Shown: piece by piece, positions 56,977 to 64,000 of the stretch
Layout: each line of letters starts with the position of its first letter
Numbering within the stretch: the first letter of the stretch is position 1
Assembly: GCF_000058485.1 (NCBI RefSeq)
Contig: NC_008278.1
Coordinates: 4,210,962 to 4,274,961 of the forward strand
Reading direction: 5' to 3'
Source of the DNA: Frankia alni ACN14a
Lineage (GTDB): Bacteria; Actinomycetota; Actinomycetes; Frankiales; Frankiaceae
Length of the DNA: 64,000 nucleotides
Translations under genes and position numbers: made by a program
The notes under the pieces: model-generated
What the model saw: only the letters and a program-made list of their open reading frames with translations
What the model was told of the DNA's origin: nothing
The model's database searches: none

Positions 56977-57813
56977 TTATCTGTCGATGCCGAGCGCATG
57001 GCGGACCTGTGCGCTCGCGCGCCCGTCGAGGCCGCCGTGGGCGGTGGCGTAGGTGTCGACGACCCGCTCGCGCAGGGCGCGGGCGTCGGCCGGCAGGAAC
57101 TCGGGGGGCAGCTCCGGGTCCCGGTAGACGAGTTCGCGGTAGTCGTGGGTGAGCCGCATCCACCACAGCAGCGCGTCCGGCCCGGTCAGGGCGTCGCGGG
57201 AGACGGCGGTGCACAGCGGCGCGAAGCGGGCGACGAAAGCACTGTAACGCTGAGTGAGCGAACCGAGGTCCCAGCAGCGGTGCAGGATCGCGTCGACGTC
57301 GGCGAGCGCCGAGGGGCGGCCGACGAACACGTCCACCAGGCCGGCCAGGTCCAGTGACTCGACCAGGTCCTTGACCTCGTCCTCGCAGGCCCGCGCGGCG
57401 ACCCAGGTCGTCTCCCGCAGCCGGCCGAAGCCGAGGTAGGCCAGCGCGCTCTTCATCCGCCGCCGGGTCGAGCGCAGCTCGTCGGGCACCGAGGCGAGCA
57501 CGATCGTCCACGAGCCGTCCCAGCCCACCGACCGGCCGAAGCTCTCCACCCGGCCGCCGACCGAGGTGACCGTCTCGGCCATCTGCCGGCCGAGCCGGTA
57601 GCTGGTCTGCCGGCCGTCGCGGCGGCGTTCGAGCGAGCCGTCCGCGCACAGCCGCGACAGCCCCACCCGGGTCGCGCCCGCCGCGTAGCCGGCGGTGGCC
57701 AGCAGGTCGACGAGGCCCGCGCCGGACGCGAACGGACGCGCCGGCAGCGCGGTGCCGATCAGCAGCGGCACCCAGCTCTGCGCCGACACGCCCGGAAACT
57801 CACCGGCCGTCAT
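56977..57813 (-). CDS. PaaX-like transcriptional regulator
   Basis: A 278-residue protein. A winged-helix N-terminus (L-L-A-T-A-G-Y-A-A-G-A-T-R-V-G-L-S-R-L-C-A-D-G-S-L-E-R-R-R-D-G-R-Q-T-S-Y-R-L) fits the PaaX DNA-binding domain, and the C-terminal half (W-D-G-S-W-T-I-V, A-Y-L-G-F-G-R-L, W-V-A-A-R, then R-R/D-Y-R-E-L) fits the PaaX effector part. PaaX represses phenylacetyl-CoA genes by sensing the CoA ester; relatives sense other acyl-CoAs. Its place beside hydratase, LLM and SDR genes suggests it regulates them. The ATG at 57813 has a weak Shine-Dalgarno. Confidence 0.85.
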   Translation of the reverse strand: MTAGEFPGVSAQSWVPLLIGTALPARPFASGAGLVDLLATAGYAAGATRVGLSRLCADGSLERRRDGRQTSYRLGRQMAETVTSVGGRVESFGRSVGWDGSWTIVLASVPDELRSTRRRMKSALAYLGFGRLRETTWVAARACEDEVKDLVESLDLAGLVDVFVGRPSALADVDAILHRCWDLGSLTQRYSAFVARFAPLCTAVSRDALTGPDALLWWMRLTHDYRELVYRDPELPPEFLPADARALRERVVDTYATAHGGLDGRASAQVRHALGIDR

Positions 57814-57971
57814 CACCGGAGTGTAACGGCGCTTCGGCCAGCGCCCGCCCGGCCGCCGGGGCGGACCGATTGACGCGCGGGCCCGGGCGCGCCTAGAACA
57901 CCGAACATGAACCGTATGCGACGTCACAGCCGACGAGGCCAGGAGCCCCGCCGTCCGTCCGGGGCGGCGAG

Positions 57972-59039
57972 GTGAGCGCCGGCACCGGCCGGCTCGCCGG
58001 TCGTACGGCGATCGTCACCGGCGCCAGCCGAGGCCTGGGCCGGGCCATCGCCCTGGCCTTCGCCCGCGAGGGCGCCGCAGTCGCCGTGGTCGCGCGCACC
58101 GAGGCGCAGTGGGACGCGCGCCTGCCCGGCACCGTGCACGAGGTCGTCGAGGAGATCGTCAAGGACGGCGGCCGGGCGCTGGCCGTCCCCGCCGACCTGT
58201 CCCGGCCCGCCGACGTCGAACGCATCGTCGAGGTGACCCGCGCCCGACTCGGCCCCGTCGACCTGCTGGTGAACAACGCCGCCCTGACCGTCCCGGGCCG
58301 CCCGCCCGCGCAGCCGCAGCCGCAGTCGCAGTCGCAGCCCGGCTTCCCCCCATCCGGCAGCGCCGCACCCGGCACGCCGGCCGCGCCGAGCACGCCGGCC
58401 GCGCCGCGGGAGGGCGCCACGCCGGCAGGGCCGGACGGTACGCCGGCGGCGGGAGCGTCGGGCCAGGCACCGCCGGCGCCGGCCGGCACGGGTGCCGGAG
58501 TCCCTGCGGCGCCGGCACCGTCCGGGGCGCCGGGGCGGATGCCGGGCTGGGCGTCGTTCCTGAACTTCCCGCTCAAGGGCCTGCGGATGCACTTCGAGAT
58601 CGGGCTGTTCGCCTCCTACCGGCTCATGCAGCTCGTGCTCCCCGACATGATCGACCTGGGCCGGGGATCGATCGTGAACATCAGCTCGGTGGCCGGGTTC
58701 ATCCCCGGCGAGGGGCCCTACGCCGCGCCCGGCACGCCCGGCCCGATCGCCTACGGCGGCAACAAGGCGGCGCTGCACCACCTGACCCAGGCCGTCGCGA
58801 TCGAGGCGCAGGCCTACGGGATCGCGGTGAACGTGCTCTCGCCGTCGGAGCCCGTCATCACCCCCGGCAACCTGGTCGCCGCCGCCGGGGAGTCCGACTG
58901 GGCCAGCCCCGAGGAGTTCGCCGAGGCCACCGTCCTGGTCGCCCTCGCCGATCCGGCGACGACCAACGGCCAGCTGCTGTGGAGCGACGACGTGCTGCAC
59001 CCCGACCTTGGCCGCCGCGGCTGGCTGCGCCCCACCTAG
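57972..59039 (+). CDS. Short-chain dehydrogenase with an 80-residue Pro/Ala insert
   Basis: A 355-residue SDR. T-G-A-S-R-G-L-G is the nucleotide loop, N-N-A-A the second motif, S-S-V-A-G the serine site and Y-G-G-N-K the Tyr/Lys pair. So the catalytic residues are complete. Between N-N-A-A and the following helix lies an insertion of about 80 residues of Ala/Pro/Gly (about 115-200), plus F-L-N-F-P-L-K-G-L-R-M-H, not seen in the standard fold. Such an insert should be a loop on the surface. The GTG start follows a GGCGGCGAG. It is divergent from the PaaX gene, suggesting shared control. Confidence 0.85.
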   Translation: MSAGTGRLAGRTAIVTGASRGLGRAIALAFAREGAAVAVVARTEAQWDARLPGTVHEVVEEIVKDGGRALAVPADLSRPADVERIVEVTRARLGPVDLLVNNAALTVPGRPPAQPQPQSQSQPGFPPSGSAAPGTPAAPSTPAAPREGATPAGPDGTPAAGASGQAPPAPAGTGAGVPAAPAPSGAPGRMPGWASFLNFPLKGLRMHFEIGLFASYRLMQLVLPDMIDLGRGSIVNISSVAGFIPGEGPYAAPGTPGPIAYGGNKAALHHLTQAVAIEAQAYGIAVNVLSPSEPVITPGNLVAAAGESDWASPEEFAEATVLVALADPATTNGQLLWSDDVLHPDLGRRGWLRPT

Positions 59040-59086
59040 CCGCGCGGCGAACCGACAGCGGCCTTTCGCGGCCAGATGCCGGCCAG

Positions 59087-59147
59087 ATCATGCCGAGGTC
59101 ACAGCACGGTTCTGCCCCCGAAAACCGTGCCGGACCCTCGGCATGAT
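59087..59147. terminator. Long two-part hairpin between convergent SDR and AKR genes
   Basis: ATCATGCCGAGG (59087-59098) pairs with CCTCGGCATGAT (59136-59147), and inside it GCACGGTT (59104-59111) pairs with AACCGTGC (59123-59130). Both stems are perfect, separated by 5-nt internal loops; the terminal loop is 11 nt. This 61-bp structure lies between genes that point at each other. It is either a strong terminator or a palindromic mobile element. Confidence 0.65.
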
Positions 59148-59297
59148 TCTGTGCCTGACCGATGACGTTCGGTGTGATGGCCGGCGCGATGCCCCGCCCG
59201 GCCCCAACGCCGTCTGGTGCCGGCCTGGGTGGCGGCCCGGGCGGGGCGCACCGCAACGCCGCCCCGCGCGGCCGGCAGGTGCCGCCCACGGTGGCGG

Positions 59298-60269
59298 CTA
59301 GGCGAAGCCGGCGACGGGGTGGGGGGTGTAGGGCTTCTCGAGCTGGGCCCGCTCGTCCTCGGTGAGGTCCAGCTCCACGGCGGCGACGGCGTCGTCCAGG
59401 TGGGAGAGCTTCGTCGCCCCGATGATCGGCGCGGCGACCTGGGGGCGGCCGAGCAGCCAGGCGAGCGCCACCTGGGCGCGGGGCACGCCGCGGTCGGCGG
59501 CGATGCGCGCCACCTCGTCGACGACGGCCCGGTCGCCCTCGACGTAGAGCGTGCGGCCGAACTCGTCGGTCTCGGTGCGCGCGGTCGTCGCGTCCCAGTC
59601 GCGGGTCAGGCGGCCGCGGGCCAGCGGGCTCCACGGGATCACGCCGACGCCCTGGTCGGCGCACAGCGGGAGCATCTCCCGCTCCTCTTCCCGGTAGATC
59701 AGGTTGTAGTGGTTCTGCATCGCCGCGAACCGGGTCCAGCCGTGGGCGTCGGCGACGAACAACGCCTTGGCGAACTGCCACGCGTACATGGACGAGGCGC
59801 CGATGTAGCGGGCCTTGCCGGCCTTCACCACGTCGTGCAGGGCCTCCAGCGTCTCCTCGATCGGGGTGCGCGGATCCCAGCGGTGGATCTGGTAAAGGTC
59901 GACGTAGTCGGTGCCGAGCCGCTTCAGGCTCGCGTCGATCTCGCTCAGGATCGCCTTGCGGGACAGGCCGCGGCCGTTCGGGCCGCGCCGCATCGGCCCG
60001 TGGACCTTGGTGGCCAGCACGATCTCGTCCCGGTTGGCGTACTCGGCCAGCGCCCGCCCGGTGATCTCCTCGCTGCTGCCGGCGGAGTAGACGTTCGCCG
60101 TGTCGAAGAAGTTGACGCCGGCCTCGATCGCCCGGCGGAAGAACGGTCGGGCGGCGTCCTCGTCCAGCGACCACGGGTGGGCGCCCCGGCCCGGATCGCC
60201 ATAGCTCATGCAGCCCAGACAGATGCGGGACACGTCCAGCCCCGTCGAGCCCAGCTTCGTGTACTTCAC
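59298..60269 (-). CDS. Aldo/keto reductase
   Basis: A 323-residue TIM-barrel NADPH oxidoreductase. The catalytic tetrad is visible as Asp and Tyr in F-F-D-T-A-N-V-Y, Lys in L-A-T-K-V-H-G and His in Y-Q-I-H-R-W-D. C-terminal P-I-I-G-A-T-K fits the NADP-binding loop. The start GTG at 60269 has an AGGAGG just upstream. Close relatives reduce aldehydes or ketones of varied sorts, so the substrate is open. It is 125 bp from the thiolase gene on the same strand. Confidence 0.9.
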   Translation of the reverse strand: MKYTKLGSTGLDVSRICLGCMSYGDPGRGAHPWSLDEDAARPFFRRAIEAGVNFFDTANVYSAGSSEEITGRALAEYANRDEIVLATKVHGPMRRGPNGRGLSRKAILSEIDASLKRLGTDYVDLYQIHRWDPRTPIEETLEALHDVVKAGKARYIGASSMYAWQFAKALFVADAHGWTRFAAMQNHYNLIYREEEREMLPLCADQGVGVIPWSPLARGRLTRDWDATTARTETDEFGRTLYVEGDRAVVDEVARIAADRGVPRAQVALAWLLGRPQVAAPIIGATKLSHLDDAVAAVELDLTEDERAQLEKPYTPHPVAGFA

Positions 60270-60394
60270 CGCGCCTCCTGACTTCGTCGCCGGCCCGGCA
60301 TCGTCGTCGGCCCGGCATCGTCGCGCCGGTGCCCGGTCGCGCGTCCACGGGGAGCGCGACCGGGCACCGGCAGCCGGCCTACATCCTGCCGGGA

Positions 60395-61567
60395 TCAGAC
60401 CTCGATGAGGACGGCGCCGCCCTGGCCGCCGCCCGCGCACATCGCGGCCACGCCGATGCCACCGCCGCGGCGGCGCAGGTCGTGCAGCAGCGTGATGATC
60501 ATGCGGGCGCCGGAGGCGGCCACCGGGTGACCGAGGCTGCAGCCGGAGCCGCTGATGTTGACGGTGTCCTCGTCGAGGCCGAACTCCTTGACGGCGGCCA
60601 CCGGCACGGACGCGAACGCCTCGTTGATCTCCCAGAGAGCGACGTCCTTCGTCGTCAGCCCGGCGCGGCCGAGCACCTTGGAGATCGCCTCCAGGGCGCC
60701 GAAGCCCATCCGGCGCGGTTCGACGCCGGCCGCCGCCCACGCGCGGACCTTCGCCAGCGTCGGCAGGCCCTCGGCGGCGGCGATGTCGGCGCCGACGAGG
60801 GTGACCGCGGCGGCCGCGTCGTTGACGCCGCTGGAGTTACCCGCGGTGATGTTGAAGCCCGGGATCTCCGGGTGCAGGACCTTCAGCGACGCCAGCTTCT
60901 CCAGCGTGCTGGAGCGGCGCGGGTGCTCGTCGACGGCGAACTCGCGGAACGACCCGTCCGGCGCCTGCACCTTGATCGGCACGATCTCGTCGACGAAGCG
61001 GCCCTCGTCGATCGCGGCGACGGCGCGCTGGTGGGAGCGGAACGCCCAGGCGTCGAGCTCCTCCCGGGTCAGCCCCGCCTCCTTCGCGGTGTTCCAGCCC
61101 ACCGAGATGGACATGTCCATGTTCGGGGCCTCGGGCGAGTCCGGGTGGGTCGCGGGGATCCAGTCCTCGAACTGGTCGGCGGTGCCCAGGACGCGGCGGG
61201 TCAGCTTCGGCCCGGTGGACGTCGCCTGCACGCCGCCGGCGACGATGATCTTCTCCATCCCGCTGACGATGCCGGCGGAGCCGTTGCCGATCGCGGTGAG
61301 GCTGCCGGCACAGTGCCGGTTCACGGCCTGCCCGGGGACGCTCGTCATCCCGAGGACGACCGCGGCGTACCGGGCGAGGTCGCCGCCGCCGTACATCGAC
61401 TCGGCGAAGATGACGTCGTCGATGCGGGCCGGGTCGAGGCCCGAGCGGCGCACGGTCTCGCGCAGGACCACCTCCGCCAGCTCCTCGCCGGTGGTGTTGA
61501 CCAGCGAGCCCTTGAAGGCCGTGCCGATCGCCGTGCGCGCCGCGCTGACGATGACGGGATCTGACAT
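60395..61567 (-). CDS. Thiolase (acetyl-CoA acyltransferase)
   Basis: A 390-residue thiolase. Catalytic residues are present: nucleophile Cys in N-R-H-C-A-G-S, the His in G-H-P-V-A-A-S-G-A-R, N-E-A-F-A, and the second Cys in A-M-C-A-G-G-G-Q-G-G. It cleaves or condenses acyl-CoAs, the last step of beta-oxidation. ATG at 61567 has AGGTGG 6 bases upstream. It is divergent from an SDR gene that resembles 3-hydroxyacyl-CoA dehydrogenase type II, and a palindrome lies between them, suggesting control by an acyl-CoA or TetR-type regulator. Confidence 0.95.
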   Translation of the reverse strand: MSDPVIVSAARTAIGTAFKGSLVNTTGEELAEVVLRETVRRSGLDPARIDDVIFAESMYGGGDLARYAAVVLGMTSVPGQAVNRHCAGSLTAIGNGSAGIVSGMEKIIVAGGVQATSTGPKLTRRVLGTADQFEDWIPATHPDSPEAPNMDMSISVGWNTAKEAGLTREELDAWAFRSHQRAVAAIDEGRFVDEIVPIKVQAPDGSFREFAVDEHPRRSSTLEKLASLKVLHPEIPGFNITAGNSSGVNDAAAAVTLVGADIAAAEGLPTLAKVRAWAAAGVEPRRMGFGALEAISKVLGRAGLTTKDVALWEINEAFASVPVAAVKEFGLDEDTVNISGSGCSLGHPVAASGARMIITLLHDLRRRGGGIGVAAMCAGGGQGGAVLIEV

Positions 61568-61626
61568 GACGGTCCACCTTTCACAGGGTGAGGGCTTCCA
61601 GCGGAACGCCCCCGGACAGGAACTAT

Positions 61627-61639
61627 GGTAAGCATTACC
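61627..61639. promoter_or_regulatory. Palindrome between divergent thiolase and SDR genes
   Basis: GGTAAGCATTACC is a 5-3-5 inverted repeat in an AT-rich patch 60 bp from the thiolase start and 133 bp from the SDR start. A second GATACC is just downstream. It may be the operator of a fatty-acid-type regulator; the cognate gene is not in this window. Confidence 0.5.
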
Positions 61640-61772
61640 GAGATACCGACAGTAATACAGCGGGATGGAGCCGTGAGTTGACGATAACGTCACCTTGCGG
61701 CCGGACGCCCCTGATGACGACCGCCTCCGCCGGCCACCCCTGCGGGACACCGGCGGCCCCGAAGGAGGAACC

Positions 61773-62540
61773 ATGGATCTCACAGGAGCGTCCGCGCTGG
61801 TCGTAGGCGGAGCGGGAGGCTTCGGCGAGGCCACCGTGCGCCGGTTCGTGCAGGCCGGCGCCAAGGTCGTCATCGCCGACCTGGCGGCGGACAAGGGCAA
61901 GACCCTCGCCGACGAGCTCGGCGAGCAGGCCGTCTTCGTCCCCACCGACGTCACCAGCGACGAGTCCGTCGAGGCCGCGATCGCCGCCGCCGTCGAGCTC
62001 GGTCCGCTGCGCGCGGCGGTCGTCGTGCACGGCGGCCCGGCGGCCGGCAAGCGGCTGGTCAACCGGGCGGGCCAGGCCTACCCGGTGGAGACCTTCCAGC
62101 GGACCATCGACATCTTCCTCGTGGGGACGTTCCGGGTGGTCAGCAAGGTCGCCGGGGCGATGTCGCAGAACGAGCCGCTGGACTCCAACCAGCGCGGCGT
62201 CATCATCACCACGGCGAGCATCGCCGGCTTCGAGGGCCAGGTCGGCCAGACCGACTACTCGGCGGCCAAGGGCGGCGTCATCGGGTTCAACCTCACCGCG
62301 GCGCGCGACCTCGCCCCCACCGGCATCCGGGTCGTCTGCATCGCCCCGGGCACCTTCTTCACCCCCGCCTACCGGATGGAGGAGGCCGAGGCCCAGGCCA
62401 AGTGGGGCCCCGGCGTGCCGAACCCCAAGCGGATGGGCCACGCCGACGAGTACGCCAAGCTCGCCCTGTCGATCGTCGACAACGACTACATCAACGGCGA
62501 GACGATCCGCATCGACGGGGCGCAGCGCTTCAACATCTGA
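61773..62540 (+). CDS. SDR, 3-hydroxyacyl-CoA dehydrogenase-like
   Basis: A 255-residue SDR. V-V-G-G-A-G-G-F-G is the nucleotide loop, H-G-G-P replaces N-N-A-G, T-T-A-S-I-A-G is the serine site and Y-S-A-A-K the Tyr/Lys pair, so it should be active. Extra residues near 95-115 match type II 3-hydroxyacyl-CoA dehydrogenases (HSD17B10-like), which fit a divergent thiolase. The ATG has GAAGGAGG upstream. The pair probably performs the last two steps of beta-oxidation of a fatty acid or steroid side chain. Confidence 0.85.
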   Translation: MDLTGASALVVGGAGGFGEATVRRFVQAGAKVVIADLAADKGKTLADELGEQAVFVPTDVTSDESVEAAIAAAVELGPLRAAVVVHGGPAAGKRLVNRAGQAYPVETFQRTIDIFLVGTFRVVSKVAGAMSQNEPLDSNQRGVIITTASIAGFEGQVGQTDYSAAKGGVIGFNLTAARDLAPTGIRVVCIAPGTFFTPAYRMEEAEAQAKWGPGVPNPKRMGHADEYAKLALSIVDNDYINGETIRIDGAQRFNI

Positions 62541-62620
62541 TCCCACCCGGCTGATCCCACTCGGCGGATTCCACCCCAGCTGGTCCCACCCCAGCTGGTC
62601 CCGCCCAGCGCCGATCCCAC

Positions 62621-63727
62621 TCAGCGCAGCAGCGCTTCGACGAGGAGGCCGGCCTCGGCCGCGGGTCGCCAGGCGTCGACCTGGCCCGGGCCGGCCTCCT
62701 CGCCACCCGCCCCGCCGGTGAGCAGGCCGCGGCGTTCGAGGTGCAGCAGGTGGGCGTAGGTCTCGCCGACCGCCGAGCGGCGCACGATCCCCTGCGACTC
62801 GCTCCACGGCCGCGACCAGGTCAGCCGCTCGGCGACCGCCATCGTCGTCGGACCGTCGAGGTCGACGACCGCCTCGACGACCTCGCGCAGCCGCGCCCGG
62901 TGATGGGCCTGAAGCTGGCGCACCCGGGCGCCGAGGCCGCGGAAGCGGTACTCGTGGGCGGGCAGCACCTCGTCGACCGGCATGTCCTCGATCGCCGCGA
63001 GCGAACCCAGGTAGTCCCCGAGGGTGTCCGCGCGCACCCGCGGCGACGGGCTGATGTTCGGGCTGATCCGCGGCAGCACGTGATCGCCGGTCAGCAGCAC
63101 GTTGTGCTCCTCGTGGACGAAGCACAGGTGGCCGGGGGTGTGCCCGGGGGTCCACAGCGCCCGCACCGCGACCGCGTCGCCGAGCGGGCGGTCGCCGTCC
63201 TGGAGCAGCACGTCCGGCGGATCGCGCCACTCGGGCGGCTCGTCGCCCTCGGGGAACAGCGCGTCGATCTCCGCGGCCGGCATGCCGCGGCGGCGCAACC
63301 AGATCCGGTCGGCGGTGCGGAACTCGGCGATGCTGGCGAACTGGTGGGAGGCCGCCACCTCCAGTTCGTGGATCATGACGGGGGCGCCGGACTCCCGCCG
63401 GATCCGCCGGGCGAGACCGAAGTGGTCGGCGTGGCCGTGGGTGATCAGCACCGCGCTGACGTCGCCGATCTCGTGGCCGGTGGCGCGCACGCCCGCGACG
63501 AGGCCGTCCCAGGCGTCCTCGCTCGGCCAGCCGGTGTCGACGAGAACAGGCCCGCGCCGGGTTTCCAGCAGGTAGGCCAGCACGTACCGCAACGGGCTCT
63601 GCGGGAACGGGGTCGGCACCGACCACAGGCCCGGTCGGACCTGCTCCACCGGCGGCAGGACCCGGTCCCGCCAGGCCTGCTGCTGCACCTGCCCGGTGAC
63701 GATGAACGCCTGGTCGTCGACCGTCAC
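62621..63727 (-). CDS. Metallo-beta-lactamase-fold hydrolase
   Basis: A 368-residue MBL-fold protein. The zinc motif is T-H-G-H-A-D-H (about residue 97), with further ligands in G-H-T-P-G-H-L, T-G-D-H-V-L-P and P-A-H-E-Y. The C-terminal 100 residues include a winged-helix-like R-L-T-W...Y-A-H-L-L-H-L-E-R-R-G-L-L as in MBL hydrolases of acyl-CoA or glyoxalase II type. GTG at 63727 follows AGGAGG. Neighbours suggest CoA-thioester hydrolysis, but the substrate is not proven. Short tandem CCCAGCTGGTCC-type repeats fill the 80 bp behind it. Confidence 0.85.
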   Translation of the reverse strand: MTVDDQAFIVTGQVQQQAWRDRVLPPVEQVRPGLWSVPTPFPQSPLRYVLAYLLETRRGPVLVDTGWPSEDAWDGLVAGVRATGHEIGDVSAVLITHGHADHFGLARRIRRESGAPVMIHELEVAASHQFASIAEFRTADRIWLRRRGMPAAEIDALFPEGDEPPEWRDPPDVLLQDGDRPLGDAVAVRALWTPGHTPGHLCFVHEEHNVLLTGDHVLPRISPNISPSPRVRADTLGDYLGSLAAIEDMPVDEVLPAHEYRFRGLGARVRQLQAHHRARLREVVEAVVDLDGPTTMAVAERLTWSRPWSESQGIVRRSAVGETYAHLLHLERRGLLTGGAGGEEAGPGQVDAWRPAAEAGLLVEALLR

Positions 63728-63901
63728 GCTGGCGCCTCCTAGCGCTGGGATGCCGTCGGGCCCGGCCGCGCGCCGACGACCGTCGCGTGCCCGCGACGGT
63801 CGTCGGCGCCGGCGGACGACGGCGGCGGGAAGGGATGGTGCGGCGGCAAGGGACGGCGCCAGGAAGGGACTGCGCCGGCGGGTAGGGACGGGCGGCGGGC
63901 C

Positions 63902-64000
63902 TCAGCGCATGTTGGGTTCCCGGGGCAGGCCCAGGATCCGCTCGGCGATGACGTTGCGGCCGACCTCGGAGGTGCCGCCGGCGATGGTGAGCGCCCGGGC
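63902..64000 (-). CDS. C-terminal end of an acyl-CoA dehydrogenase (truncated by the window)
   Basis: Thirty-two residues and a stop: A-L-T-I-A-G-G-T-S-E-V-G-R-N-V-I-A-E-R-I-L-G-L-P-R. This is the conserved C-terminal helix of the acyl-CoA dehydrogenase family (typically G-T-S-E-I-x-R-N-x-I-A), which contacts FAD. It lies upstream of the MBL gene on the same strand and supports a beta-oxidation context. The start is outside the window. The 170-bp gap to the MBL gene shows no clear signal. Confidence 0.85.
   Translation of the reverse strand, partial: ARALTIAGGTSEVGRNVIAERILGLPREPNMR

Noticed and set aside
1-64000. rRNA, tRNA, insertion sequence or origin
   Set aside because: I looked for cloverleaf-like patterns, transposase motifs and DnaA-box clusters while reading and saw none; a tRNAscan or IS search would be needed to be certain.

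Overview
The window is very GC-rich DNA with short intergenic gaps, many 4-bp ATGA/GTGA gene overlaps, GTG starts, F420-dependent (LLM) oxidoreductases, a PaaX-type regulator, DUF6480, DUF2795 and DUF6461 proteins and a Tat-exported phosphatase. This is the profile of an actinomycete chromosome. A Frankia-like member of the Frankiales is my best guess from gene content, but nothing here proves the genus. I see no rRNA, tRNA, CRISPR array, transposase or replication origin.

Layout. (a) 1-10.9 kb holds mixed genes: an SRPBCC protein, an MpaB-type oxygenase, a DUF2277 protein, a GAF-EAL c-di-GMP protein that converges on an MMPL transporter, a divergent cytochrome P450, a DHA2 transporter and an anti-sigma-type ATPase. 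(b) 10.9-25.8 kb is the most striking block. Twelve tightly packed genes encode heptose activation (a GmhA-kinase-nucleotidyltransferase fusion, a separate HldE and a GmhB) and eight glycosyltransferases, four of them heptosyltransferase-like GT9. The block has divergent arms, and the two outer arms begin with the same about 25-bp upstream box. (c) 25.9-27.5 kb holds a TIR protein with a YheO-like PAS domain and a DUF2795 protein. (d) 27.6-34.1 kb holds a CBS protein, DUF6480, an MFS exporter with a divergent TetR and two palindromic operators, a PAP2 phosphatase, an ArsR remnant beside an SRPBCC gene, and an APH-fold kinase. (e) 34.3-38.3 kb is an electron-transfer operon: a repeat-rich anchored protein, ApbE, a ferric-reductase-type membrane protein, a NuoF-like protein and a ferredoxin. 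(f) 39.0-44.0 kb is one very large TIR-NTPase-pentapeptide-WD40 protein. (g) 44.1-51.1 kb holds an SDR/TetR pair with palindromes, a DUF6461 protein, a Tat phosphatase and an HtrA-like protease. (h) 51.4-64 kb holds a ribokinase, then lipid or steroid-type catabolic genes: two LLM oxidoreductases, enoyl-CoA hydratase, PaaX, three-layer SDR/AKR/thiolase genes, an MBL hydrolase and the end of an acyl-CoA dehydrogenase, with an FkbM methyltransferase among them.

How they may work together. The heptose block could make nucleotide-activated D,D-heptose from sedoheptulose 7-phosphate and transfer it to a surface glycan; this pathway is best known from Gram-negative LPS, so its presence here is notable. 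The two TIR proteins look like candidate immune or signalling NADases. A recurring genomic feature is in-frame tandem repeats (12-21 bp periods) in linkers and termini of many otherwise ordinary enzymes. Palindromes or hairpins sit at several convergent gene junctions.
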